DNA of 64,000 nucleotides from PALSA-1003 sp963741315 (GTDB lineage: Bacteria > Pseudomonadota > Gammaproteobacteria > Burkholderiales > Casimicrobiaceae). The stretch lies in assembly GCA_963741315.1 (NCBI GenBank), contig CAVUHK010000003.1, forward strand, positions 186,001 through 250,000, written 5' to 3'. Under the pieces are notes generated by a model, which saw only the letters and a list, made by a program, of their open reading frames with translations, did no database searches and was not told the origin of the DNA. Shown piece by piece: positions 40,169 through 48,672 of this stretch. The position numbers were made by a program, and so were the translations under genes. Position 1 is the stretch's first letter, and each line of letters begins with the position of its first letter.

Positions 40169-40782
40169 CTACTTGAGCGTTGCCTGCAGGAACGATGCAG
40201 TATTCTGCGGGCCGTCGACGCGAATCGTTACGCGATAGAACGGTGAGCCGGGGAAAACGAAATGCTCCTTGTTCTCGGTGCCGGCCTCGCTGAATTTCGG
40301 CGGCAGCAAGTCACAGGTAGCCACCGTGGGCGCGCCCGCGGCTGTGCACATGCGCTCGATGACATAGCGGATCTCGGTATTCTGGCCGGTTGTGCTGTCG
40401 TTGGCCTGGATGACTGCAAACGGATATGCGCTCTTCTTCTGCAGCTTCGCCGGAACACCACGCGAATCCTCTCCTGGCTGACGCGAAGCGAAGTAGTTTT
40501 CCCCGGCGAAATCTGCGGTGAGGTCCGCGATGCGGACGACGTTGGCGATGTCCTCACTCTGAAAGAGTGCCGCCGCGGCCTTTTCGACCGCCAGATTGCC
40601 CGGCAGGATCGACGCCATGCGGAACGACAGATTGCCGATGACGGCGTTGGTCGTGTCGACCGAGCGCACCAGCGCGACGGCCGCAAGACTGAGCGCGACC
40701 ATGACGATGAGCGCGACGAACAGGACGATGCCACGCTGGTGGCGCGGACCGGGTCGAAGCGCGGAGTGTTTGCTCGCATCAT
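40169..40782 (-). CDS. pilX: Type IV pilus minor pilin PilX (one frameshift as read)
   Basis: PilX-type proteins prime pilus assembly and connect to PilY1. The start MMRANTPRFDP at 40782 overlaps the pilW stop (ATGA). A one-base shift near 40755 moves into HQRGIVLFVALIVMVALSLAAVALVRSVDTTNAVIGNLSFR, the PilX hydrophobic N-terminus, with a prepilin-like Gly before IVLFVALIVM. The remaining roughly 150 residues end VRVDGPQNTASF-like (here TIRVDGPQNTASFLQATLK). Reconstructed length is 204 residues. It is 28 bases upstream of pilY1. Confidence 0.85.
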
Positions 40783-41821
40783 GACATCGGATTCCAGATC
40801 GGATTGCGCAATGGGATCGTCGTTTCGTACGTGCGATAACGGTAGTTGCCGCCGACTGCAGTGATGGTGTGGCTGATCTGGGTGCCTCCCTCGAACAGCG
40901 TCCACGTATAGTCGGGCGCCGCCTTGTCCCACTGCTCGCCCTGCACCACGAGCCCGATGCGTATCGCGCGGATCCGCGCGAGGGTCGAATTCGGCGCAGT
41001 GAGCAGCGCGGCTGGATCCCATATGCCCGCTGGCGCCACCCATTGCAGACCGCCCGCGAGATCGTCGACCCCATAGAGCAATTTCATATTGATGATGTTC
41101 GACGCGATCGGACTGGGCGTCGGCGATCCCAAAGCCGCGCCAGTGTCGTCCCAGAGGTTGGTGCTGCGCAGGACGCCGCTCGCCACGTCGTAGGCCATTC
41201 GCTGGCCACCGCCTTTCGGCCCGAGGTTGAGCAACAACGAATCGGTACCGAATGCGACTGACGCGCCGGTGTGCGAAATCGTGACAACACCGTTGACGTC
41301 GGGACCGATCACGCCGGTTACCCGCGACGGCTTGCAATCGCCGGCAAGAGAAATTGCCACGATGAGGTCGCCGGTCTTGAATCCGAGCGGGCTTTGCACC
41401 GAATAGTCCGCATCTGCAGCCGCGGGCCAATAAACGGCGCCGGCGCGGGCATGCGTTGCGCCTGACTGTAGTTCAGGACGAAGGAATCCGGGTCGGTGGC
41501 CGACGCGCCCGGGGTGATCAGCACCGGGATCGGTCTGAACGTCGTCGCCGGATCCGCGGTCGGCGTGCACGTGGCCAGTTCCTTCATGGCATACGCGTAA
41601 CCATTGTTGGCATTCGCCAACTGCACATTGAGGATGAACGAGGACAGCAGGCCGTTCTGCTGCGCGTCGCCGACGCTGGTGGTGTTGCGCTTGATGCCCT
41701 CGGCCAGCGCAAACACCTGGTAGATCACCAGTACCGCGATCAGGCCGATCACGATGCCGATCATGATCTCGATCAGGCTGAATCCGTGTTGCGCGCGTGT
41801 CTGGCAGCGGACTGTGCTCAT
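40779..41821 (-). CDS. pilW: Type IV pilus minor pilin PilW (one frameshift as read)
   Basis: PilW is a minor pilin of the tip-priming complex. The start MSTVRCQTRAQHGFSLIEIMIGIVIGLIAVLVIYQVF at 41821 has a perfect prepilin peptidase site (HG/FSLIE). A shift near 41463 moves from SFVLNYSQ to a frame reading GATHARAGAVYWPAAADADYSVQSPLGFKTGDLIVAISL onwards. The C-terminus ITAVGGNYRYRTYETTIPLRNPIWNPMS is typical of PilW. Reconstructed length is about 347 residues. The stop overlaps the start of pilX. Confidence 0.87.
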
Positions 41822-41831
41822 GGTTCGTCGG

Positions 41832-42301
41832 TCAGTTCTTGGCGACCACACCGGTCGTCGTGTAGTTGTGAACGATGGGGTCGCCGGGCAGCTGCCAGAA
41901 CACCGACACCTGCACCACGTGGCTGTTCTTCGACGGCGCAGGCGGCAGCGACGGCGTCGTCGACGAGCACGATCGGATCGGTCGTCATCGCGGTCCCGAA
42001 CGCCGTGTGCACATGGTTGTCCCTGAAGTCCTGATACTCGACGCCGCCCGGGCTGCTGTACTTGGTCACCAGCTGGTTGGGATTGTCGGTCCACATCTTC
42101 GAAATCAGCGCATTGGCCATGTACACCGCTTCGGCGCGGTATTCCGAATCGTTGGTCATGCGAATCGACTGCGCCTGCAGCCCGACGATGCCGAGGATGC
42201 CGAAGGAAAAAATGAGGATGCCGACCAGCGCTTCGAGCAGGTACGCACCGCGCTGTGCACGGCGGGCGGCGAGTGGATGTCGTATCGGATGGCGTTTTCA
42301 T
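41832..42301 (-). pseudogene. pilV: Type IV pilus minor pilin PilV (two frameshifts as read)
   Basis: ATG 42301 overlaps the fimU-like stop (ATGA). After a shift near 42243 the frame reads GAYLLEALVGILIFSFGILGIVGLQAQSIRMTND, the PilV N-terminus with a Gly prepilin site and Glu5. The core EYRAEAVYMANALISKMWTDNP is conserved in PilV. A second shift near 41945 restores a normal end, FWQLPGDPIVHNYTTTGVVAKN. The reconstructed protein is about 156 residues. Intact overlaps with neighbours argue for base-calling errors. Confidence 0.82.
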
Positions 42302-42859
42302 GACACGGGACAGTAGCGAGGGTCTGTGGAGGCGACATCGGGATCAGGATCGCAGAGCTTGATTCCGGTCGGGGTCGCGGGATTGACGACTACCCGCAGC
42401 TTCCTGCGGGCTGGCTGATGTTGGTGTTGTCGATTTCGACCCACTGGATGCGTGCTGGACGCGTCGATATTGTCCACGACCCGTCCGAGGCCGTTGAAGG
42501 TCACCTGGGTCGCGCCGCCGGGAGTCACACTCGGCGTGGTCCTGCAGGAACCATCGGCAAACGAGTAAGACTGGACCTGCTGATCGAAGAGCGCCGGTTT
42601 CGTCGTTCATCCGGTTGACCCGCCAGCCGCCGGTGCACGGCGTCGGGTCGAACACGAACTGGGTCAGGACATTGCCGCGCACCGCCTCGACCTGCGCCAG
42701 GCGCACGCCGGTGAGTGTGTTCTCGGCGCCGTTGCGAATCTGGCTGTTGCCGAGAAAGTCGGCGTACTGCGGTCCGGCGACAAGGATCAGAAACGCGAAC
42801 ACCGCGAGGCCGATCATCAGCTCGATCAAGGTGAATCCGCGGTTTCGCGTGCGCGCCAT
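42298..42859 (-). pseudogene. fimU: FimU/GspH-type minor pilin (three frameshifts as read)
   Basis: MARTRNRGFTLIELMIGLAVFAFLILVAGPQYADFL at 42859 is a class III prepilin start of the GspH/FimT/FimU family. The frame breaks near 42597, 42455 and 42410. Pieces in the other frames (VQSYSFADGSCRTT, PGGATQVTFNGLGRVVDNIDAS, IQWVEIDNTNISQPAGS, KLRVVVNPATPTGIKLCDP) reconstruct a normal FimU-like C-terminal domain of about 187 residues. It lies between the PilE-like gene and pilV, the place FimU holds in Pseudomonas. Confidence 0.75.
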
Positions 42860-42866
42860 GGCGTGG

Positions 42867-43366
42867 TCAACTGCAGGAACCGTCTTTGCGCGTCACCCAG
42901 CACGTTGCGCTGGTCGGACCCCAGGACGTCCCTGTGGTCGCATGCACGTTGGACTGATTGATGGTAATAGGCGAAGCCGGTCATTCCTTCGCTCGCCTTG
43001 CCGGTGGCCGTGCAGAAGTAGGTCGTTGCCCGGTTGGCGCTAGTGCAACAGTCGAGGTCGAAGGCCTTGAGCGCCGCGCCCGCCGCCGTTGCTTCGCCAG
43101 GCAAGTATTGGCGCACCCGTCCGCATAGGTGCGGTTGTCGAGGTACCACTGCTCGAAACGCGTGCGCATGTCGGATAGCGCCGACTGGTGGCCTCGATGA
43201 TCTTGCCGCGCTTGATGTAATCCGAGTAGTTCGGCAGCGCGATCGCGGCGAGGACGGCCACGATCGCCGTAACGATCATCACTTCGAGCAGGGTAAAGCC
43301 GCGAGCGGCGCCTGACGCCAGGGCGCGGGTGACCGACCGTGAGGGTGGTACAGCTTTGGTGAACAC
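42867..43366 (-). pseudogene. pilE: PilE-type minor pilin (three frameshifts as read)
   Basis: The GTG at 43366 has AAGGGGA just upstream. The product starts with a 25-residue leader and then GFTLLEVMIVTAIVAVLAAIALPNYSDYIKRGKI, a type IV pilin helix. Shifts near 43187, 43110 and 42963 scatter the rest: FEQWYLDNRTYADGC, FDLDCCTSANRATTYFCTATG and TINQSNVHATTGTSWGPTSATCW, with a Cys near the C-terminus for the pilin D-loop. Reconstructed length is about 166 residues. It resembles PilE/ComP-type minor pilins. Seven bases separate it from the fimU-like gene. Confidence 0.75.
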
Positions 43367-43393
43367 TGCTATTTCCCCTTTTTCAGCAATCGC

Positions 43394-43423
43394 ATGGTAT
43401 GTCGCCACGTCGAAGCGGCGCAA
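43394..43423 (-). promoter_or_regulatory. Possible internal promoter before the PilE-type gene
   Basis: On the minus strand TTGCGC (43423-43418) is followed after 18 bases by TACCAT (43399-43394). It lies in the 164-base gap between fimT and the PilE-type gene and would give a short leader. It may allow expression of the operon apart from fimT. Confidence 0.4.
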
Positions 43424-43530
43424 CGCAAGCCGATTAGAGGTATTGCAGGCGGAACAGACGGTTGCGACCCGTTCCGGCGCTTTTTTGGCACAACCCGAGT
43501 GGCCACTAGTTGTGGTGTGCAGGCTGAACT

Positions 43531-44091
43531 TCAGGGACATATATCGGCGGTTTTTTCGATCCTTGCCCGCCCGCTGTTGGCCAGTACCACATTTAGCGCG
43601 TATTGGCCCGGCTTGCACACCACAAGGGTTCCCATTTGCAGGGCCCCGCTCAGCAGCCTGGCATGCCCGAGGGCGGTGTACGACACGTAGTCCGCCACCG
43701 GCCGGTTACCGTGCACGGTGATACCGTCGAGCGCAGGACCTTCCAGCCGGATGACCTGCTCGTCCGCGTCGATGTCGCCGTCGTGATTTTCGTCGACGTA
43801 CATGATCCATCCTGATTCCCAGCCGCCGAGGTTGGTGCACTGGCGGCGATCCAGGCTCTTGCAAACACTGACCCGGTAGCCGTGCTTGATCGCTTCACTG
43901 CGGGCGAGATCGAGGGTATCGGCGATGAACTGCGCCTGGTTGGCGACTTGCCGGGAGGCAATCCACTGGTAGTACGAGGGCAGTCCTGCCACGACCAGGA
44001 CGCCAAGAATGCTCAGCGTCACCAGAAGCTCGATGAGAGTAAGGCCGGTGACAGGCGTAGCAAGGCCACAGTGTTGAGATCGGCGTGCCAT
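43531..44091 (-). CDS. fimT: GspH/FimT family pseudopilin
   Basis: The 186-residue product has a prepilin site and helix, TGLTLIELLVTLSILGVLVVAGLPSYYQW (cleavage after Gly16), then an ARSEAIKHGYRVSVCKS segment and GWIMYVDENHDGDIDADEQVIR, hallmarks of the GspH/FimT domain. Two C-terminal Cys could form a disulfide. It is intact and has a strong GGAGGA ribosome site. It is the first gene on the minus strand of the pilus locus. Confidence 0.9.
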   Translation of the reverse strand: MARRSQHCGLATPVTGLTLIELLVTLSILGVLVVAGLPSYYQWIASRQVANQAQFIADTLDLARSEAIKHGYRVSVCKSLDRRQCTNLGGWESGWIMYVDENHDGDIDADEQVIRLEGPALDGITVHGNRPVADYVSYTALGHARLLSGALQMGTLVVCKPGQYALNVVLANSGRARIEKTADICP

Positions 44092-44175
44092 GTTTCCTCC
44101 TCGCTCGAAGGGCCAGGCGTGATGCCCGACCTGCTTCGATGCTAGGAGCCAACGCGTCGATTGGCATTTGCACCG

Positions 44176-44196
44176 ACGACCTAACTCATTGGTCGT
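44176..44196. promoter_or_regulatory. Inverted repeat in the fimT-gcdH divergent gap
   Basis: ACGACC (44176-44181) and GGTCGT (44191-44196) are perfect inverted arms 9 bases apart. They lie about 85 bases upstream of fimT and 164 bases upstream of gcdH, in a 268-base divergent gap. A TTGACA overlaps the right flank (44198-44203) but has no matching -10. A regulator-binding site is possible. A small hairpin (GGCACC/GGTGCC, 44320-44335) precedes gcdH. Confidence 0.4.
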
Positions 44197-44359
44197 ATTG
44201 ACAAATTTCGAGAAGCCGGGTTGGGCGCAGACGTTCGGCGGGGTGGCGCCGCGTTTGCGCAGGCGCCCGCTGGACCGGGCCGCTCTCTTGCGCCGCGTGC
44301 GATAATCAACGCCCTACCCGGCACCCTCCGGTGCCGCTCAAACCGATCAAACCAAGCCG

Positions 44360-45541
44360 GTGTCGTCCAAACCTCGCTTCGTCTGGGAAGACCCGCTGCT
44401 GTTGGAAGCGCAACTGAGCTCGGACGAGCGCATGGTGCGCGATACCGCGCACGCCTACGCGCAGGAAAAATTGCTCCCGCGCGTCACCGAAGCCTTTCGG
44501 CACGAGCGCTCCGACCCGGCAATTTTTCGTGAAATGGGCGCCCTGGGGTTGCTCGGCTCGACCCTTCCCGAAGCCTACGGCGGGGCGGGTCTGAACTACG
44601 TTTGCTACGGATTGATCGCGCGCGAGGTCGAGCGCGTCGACTCGGGCTACCGGTCGATGATGAGCGTGCAGAGTTCGCTGGTCATGCACCCCATATTCAC
44701 CTACGGCACCGAGGCGCAGCGGCAACGCTTCCTGCCCAAGCTCGCCAGCGGCGAATGGATCGGCTGCTTCGGGCTCACCGAACCGGACCACGGCTCCGAC
44801 CCGGGATCGATGGTCACGCGCGCGCGTTCGGTCGCCGGCGGCTACCGCATTTCGGGCGCCAAGATGTGGATTTCCAACTCGCCGATCGCCGATGTGTTCG
44901 TGGTGTGGGCCAAGACCGACGACGGGATCATCCGCGGCTTCGTCCTGGAGAAGGGCATGGCGGGACTGTCGGCGCCGAAGATCGAAGGCAAGTTCAGCCT
45001 GCGCACCTCGGTGACTGGCGAAATCGTTCTCGACGACGTGTTCTGCCCCGAAGAAGCGCTGCTCCCCGGGGTCGAAGGCCTCGCGGGACCCTTCGGTTGC
45101 CTCAACAGTGCACGCTACGGCATCGCCTGGGGCGCGCTCGGGGCCGCGGAATTCTGCTGGCACGCCGCGCGCCAGTACACGCTCGACCGCAAGCAGTTCG
45201 GCCGGCCGCTGGCGGCGAACCAGCTGATCCAGAAAAAGCTCGCCGACATGCAGACCGAGATCACGCTCGGGTTGCAGGGCTGCCTGCGGCTGGGCCGCCT
45301 CAAGGATGAAGGCAAGGCGGCGCCCGAGATCACCTCCATCATGAAACGCAATTCCTGCGGCAAGGCGCTCGACATCGCGCGAATGGCGCGCGACATGCAT
45401 GGCGGCAACGGCATCGTCGACGAGTTCCACGTCATCCGGCACGTGCTGAACCTGGAGACCGTGAACACCTACGAGGGTACGCACGACGTGCACGCGCTCA
45501 TTCTCGGGCGGGCGCAGACCGGCATCGCCGCGTTCAGCTGA
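44360..45541 (+). CDS. gcdH: Glutaryl-CoA dehydrogenase
   Basis: This FAD enzyme oxidises and decarboxylates glutaryl-CoA to crotonyl-CoA in lysine, tryptophan and benzoate-type catabolism. The GTG start gives 393 residues, the family length. The catalytic base is E372 in NTYEGTHDVHALILGRA. FGLTEPDHGSDPGSM and KMWISNSPIADVFVVWAK match GcdH rather than short-chain dehydrogenases. Its usual partner, a CoA-transferase, is not adjacent. Confidence 0.93.
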   Translation: MSSKPRFVWEDPLLLEAQLSSDERMVRDTAHAYAQEKLLPRVTEAFRHERSDPAIFREMGALGLLGSTLPEAYGGAGLNYVCYGLIAREVERVDSGYRSMMSVQSSLVMHPIFTYGTEAQRQRFLPKLASGEWIGCFGLTEPDHGSDPGSMVTRARSVAGGYRISGAKMWISNSPIADVFVVWAKTDDGIIRGFVLEKGMAGLSAPKIEGKFSLRTSVTGEIVLDDVFCPEEALLPGVEGLAGPFGCLNSARYGIAWGALGAAEFCWHAARQYTLDRKQFGRPLAANQLIQKKLADMQTEITLGLQGCLRLGRLKDEGKAAPEITSIMKRNSCGKALDIARMARDMHGGNGIVDEFHVIRHVLNLETVNTYEGTHDVHALILGRAQTGIAAFS

Positions 45542-45606
45542 CGTGCGGTCGTGCCGCACCGATTCCGCAAGGGGTCGGTGGCGCGATCGCCGAGACCAAC
45601 ATTGCC

Positions 45607-46249
45607 ATGATCAAACTCTACAATTACTTTCGCTCGTCGGCGGCCTACCGGGTGCGCATCGCCCTGAATCTGAAGGGTCTGCCGTTCGAGTACATTCCCG
45701 TGCACCTGACCAAGGGCGAACAGCGCAACCAGGCGTACGTCGCGCTCAACGCGCAGGCACTGGTGCCGACGCTGGTGGACGACACGATCACGCTTCCCCA
45801 ATCGCTGGCGATCATCGAGTACCTCGACGAACGTTATCCGCGCCCGCCACTGTTGCCCGCAACGCCGACGGAACGGGCGCGCGTGCGCGCGATCGCGCTC
45901 GCCATCGCCTGCGACATCCATCCGCTGAACAATCTGCGCGTACTGCAGTACCTGACGCGCACGCTCGCGGTGAGCGACGATGCCAAGAACGCGTGGTACC
46001 GCCACTGGATCGACACCGGGTTGAGCGCGCTCGAGACACAGCTTGCCGGCGACGCGGCGACCGGCGCGTATTGCCACGGTGCGGCGCCCACGCTTGCCGA
46101 CATCTGCCTGGTGCCGCAGCTCGCCAACGCGCGACGCTTACGGGATCGCGCTCGACGCCTATCCGACCTTGCTGCGCATCGATGCGAATTGCGCAAAGCT
46201 TGCCGCCTTCGCGGCGGCGGCACCCGAGGCGCAACCCGACGCGGCCTGA
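45607..46249 (+). CDS. maiA: Maleylacetoacetate/maleylpyruvate isomerase (one frameshift as read)
   Basis: This zeta-class glutathione transferase performs glutathione-dependent cis-trans isomerisation in tyrosine or gentisate breakdown. It starts MIKLYNYFRSSAAYRVRIALNLKG. The usual SSCS motif is SSAAY here, with Ser10/Ser11 kept but the Cys missing. An extra T near 46136 shifts the frame. The correct tail YGIALDAYPTLLRIDANCAKLAAFAAAAPEAQPDAA ends at 46249. Reconstructed length is 213 residues. The FAH-family gene follows 63 bases later. Confidence 0.88.
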
Positions 46250-46312
46250 ACGGTGCGGGTGCTGCAGCGCACGCGTGCCGCTCATTGAATCTTTGACCAG
46301 AGGAGTACGACG

Positions 46313-47026
46313 ATGAAGTTTGCGATTCCGGCGTGGGACACGCCAATGGTCCCGGTGACCGGCACCGACCTGCACTACCCGGTGCGCCATGTCTATTGCG
46401 TCGGCCGCAATTACGCGGAACACGCGAAGGAAATGGGCGGCGACGCGACCAAGGAGCCGCCGTTCTTCTTCACCAAGCCTGCAGACGCGATCGTGCCGAT
46501 CGTGCCGCCCGCCACCGGCGAGGTGTTCTATCCGCTCGCCACGAAGAACTTTCACCACGAGATCGAACTCGTCGTTGCCATCGGCAAGAGCGGCGCGAAG
46601 GTCGCGCCCGAGCAGGCGAACGCGTTGATCTACGGTTACGCGGTGGGGCTCGACATGACCCGGCGCGACTTGCAGAACGCGATGCGCGAAATCAAGCGCC
46701 CGTGGGACATCGGCAAATCCTTCGCGCAGTCGGCGCCGATCGGACCCATCCATCGCGTCGATGAAGTCGGATATCTCGCGCGCGGTCGCATTTCGGTCGA
46801 GGTCAACGGCGTGGTCAAGCAGCAGGGCGATCTTGCCGACATGATCTGGGACGTGCCGCACATGCTGCATTTCCTGTCGCAGTACTACGAATTGTTGCCC
46901 GGCGACCTGATCTTCACCGGGACGCCTGCGGGCGTCGCGGCGGTGGTCGCGGGTGACACCATGGTCGGTCGCATCGAATCGCTGGGCGAGCTCAAGGTCA
47001 AGGTGCTCGCGCCACGTTTCGCCTGA
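46313..47026 (+). CDS. Fumarylacetoacetate/fumarylpyruvate hydrolase family protein
   Basis: This is an FAH-superfamily metal-dependent C-C hydrolase. The 237-residue product is the short single-domain type: VYCVGRNYAEHAKEMG, metal ligands E83, E85 and D114 (HHEIELVV, GYAVGLDMTRRDLQ) and LIFTGTPAGV near the end. Paired with maiA it would hydrolyse fumarylpyruvate (gentisate route) or fumarylacetoacetate. The short form favours fumarylpyruvate hydrolase (NagK-like). The stop overlaps the next start (TGATG). Confidence 0.88.
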   Translation: MKFAIPAWDTPMVPVTGTDLHYPVRHVYCVGRNYAEHAKEMGGDATKEPPFFFTKPADAIVPIVPPATGEVFYPLATKNFHHEIELVVAIGKSGAKVAPEQANALIYGYAVGLDMTRRDLQNAMREIKRPWDIGKSFAQSAPIGPIHRVDEVGYLARGRISVEVNGVVKQQGDLADMIWDVPHMLHFLSQYYELLPGDLIFTGTPAGVAAVVAGDTMVGRIESLGELKVKVLAPRFA

Positions 47027-47874
47027 TGCCGGCGTTCAGCGCAGAGTTCGTCGAGCGCGAGTACAACAACCGGGCAGCCTGCCCGGACCATCCGCAATGG
47101 TTTGCGCGCTGGGCCGCGGAAAGCGAGGCGGCGCGCACTCGCCTATCCGCGCACCTTGATCTTCGCTACGGCAGCGGGCCACGGCAAACGCTCGACCTGT
47201 TTCCCGCGGCGCGGCCGCGCGGCGCGCTGCTGTTCATTCACGGCGGCTACTGGCGGGCGCTGGACAAATCCTTCCATTCGTTCATCGCCGCACCGCTGGT
47301 CGACGACGGCGTCGGCGTCGCGGTGCTCAATTATGACCTTTGCCCGCAGGTAAGCATCGCGCGCATCGTCGACGAGTGCCGTGAAGCGGTGGCATGGCTT
47401 GGGCAGGAAGGCGCGCGGCACGGTGTGCCTTGCGACCGGCTGATCATCGCGGGCAACTCCGCTGGCGGACATCTGGCCGCGATGATGCTGGCGACGGACT
47501 GGAGCGCCCGGAACGTCGATCCCGCGACAATCAAGGCGGCACTCGCCATCAGCGGGGTCTTCGATCTCGAGCCGTTGATCCAGTCCTCACTCAACGCGGA
47601 TTTGCGACTCGACACCGTGGCAGCTCGCGCCGCAAGTCCGGTTCACCTGGCGCCCGCGGTGAGCGCACCGCTGCTGCTCGCGGTAGGCGCCAATGAAACC
47701 AGCGAATTCAGGCGGCAGACGCGGTTGCAGTGGGATTGCTGGCCGGGCGCGCGTCCGTCGGGCTGGTCCGGCCCGTACGAGGTCCCGGACCGGCATCACT
47801 TCAGCATCGTGAGCGACCTGGGCGACGCCAATAGCGGGCTCTCCACCCGCATACGCGCGCAATTTGCCCGGTAA
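47026..47874 (+). CDS. Alpha/beta hydrolase, arylformamidase-like
   Basis: The 282-residue serine hydrolase has the oxyanion motif HGGYW (72-76), nucleophile S145 in GNSAGG (143-148) and a candidate catalytic His in DRHHFS (H257 or H258). HGGYW with this spacing is typical of the kynurenine-formamidase-like group of alpha/beta hydrolases. It is coupled to the FAH-family gene, so it probably acts in the same aromatic pathway. A specific substrate cannot be read from the sequence. Confidence 0.8.
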   Translation: MPAFSAEFVEREYNNRAACPDHPQWFARWAAESEAARTRLSAHLDLRYGSGPRQTLDLFPAARPRGALLFIHGGYWRALDKSFHSFIAAPLVDDGVGVAVLNYDLCPQVSIARIVDECREAVAWLGQEGARHGVPCDRLIIAGNSAGGHLAAMMLATDWSARNVDPATIKAALAISGVFDLEPLIQSSLNADLRLDTVAARAASPVHLAPAVSAPLLLAVGANETSEFRRQTRLQWDCWPGARPSGWSGPYEVPDRHHFSIVSDLGDANSGLSTRIRAQFAR

Positions 47875-47915
47875 GCCGCGCCGCGGCGGCGTTCCGCGAC
47901 ACTGACGCATCGGGA

Positions 47916-47968
47916 TTGACAACTGACCAAGGGTCATTTACGATCCACAACTGACCCACAGTCATTTG
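47916..47968 (+). promoter_or_regulatory. Promoter with two repeated operators for the TetR/RND genes
   Basis: TTGACA (47916-47921) and TACGAT (47939-47944) are 17 bases apart, a near-consensus promoter. Two related elements, 28 bases apart, start AACTGACC. The first has TGACC-AAG-GGTCA (47924-47936), a perfect palindrome lying between the -35 and -10. The second has TGAC-CCACA-GTCA (47952-47964), covering the transcription start. The layout predicts repression by the TetR protein encoded 9 bases downstream. Confidence 0.8.
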
Positions 47969-47976
47969 AGCAAACC

Positions 47977-48651
47977 ATGGTTGTCCGCCAGCGCGCCGTC
48001 CAGGCCGGAGACAAGCACGAACGCCACCACGCCATCCTCGATGCCGCGGAACAGCTACTGCTGCGCTCCCCCGAGCGCATCGCCAACATGGCCGAGGTGG
48101 CCGATGCGGCCGGGCTGGCCAAGGGCACCGTCTACCTCTATTTCCCGAGCAAGGAAGAGCTCCTGCTGGCGCTGCACGAGCGCAACGTCGACGGCTTTTT
48201 CCAGGCGTTGCTGGCGCTGCTCGACCGCGACGCGGGCGTCGCCATCGACGATGTCAATGCGCTAACGCGAATTCATATAGTCGCTCCGCCCCTGTTCCTG
48301 CCGCTGGCGTCGCGCTGCTTCGGCGTCATGGACCAGAACGTTCCCGAGGAAGCAGCGCGCGCCTTCAAGCAACGCATGGCCGACCGCCTCGAACGCGCTG
48401 GTGCCGGACTGGAACGGCACTTTCCGCAGTTGCCCGTTGGCGGCGGCGTGACTCTGCTGCGGCACAGTTACGCGCTGATCCTCGGCTTGTGGCAGATGGC
48501 GGGAAAGGCCACCGATCGTAGCGACGGCAAGGCAACCGTTCCCGAGTCTAAGGTGTTCGGCTGGAGCTACGCCGACGAGTTGGCCGACGCGCTGCGCGCG
48601 CTGTGGGAGGGCACGCTCTCGCGCGCCGCGCGCGACGGCGGTTCGCACTAA
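47977..48651 (+). CDS. TetR-family transcriptional regulator
   Basis: The 224-residue protein has an N-terminal TetR helix-turn-helix (about 35-61, ANMAEVADAAGLAKGTVYLYFPSKEELL) and a divergent C-terminal ligand-binding domain. It is the first gene of an operon with the RND adaptor and permease and sits directly behind a double palindrome, so it most likely represses its own operon and is induced by an efflux substrate. The ligand is unknown. Confidence 0.9.
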   Translation: MVVRQRAVQAGDKHERHHAILDAAEQLLLRSPERIANMAEVADAAGLAKGTVYLYFPSKEELLLALHERNVDGFFQALLALLDRDAGVAIDDVNALTRIHIVAPPLFLPLASRCFGVMDQNVPEEAARAFKQRMADRLERAGAGLERHFPQLPVGGGVTLLRHSYALILGLWQMAGKATDRSDGKATVPESKVFGWSYADELADALRALWEGTLSRAARDGGSH

Positions 48652-48672
48652 CGCATTACCGAAGGAAAATTC

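Noticed and set aside
42298..43366. Programmed frameshifting in the pilin genes
   Set aside because: No shared slippery heptamer or downstream structure; the shifts are at unrelated sequences and occur in both directions.
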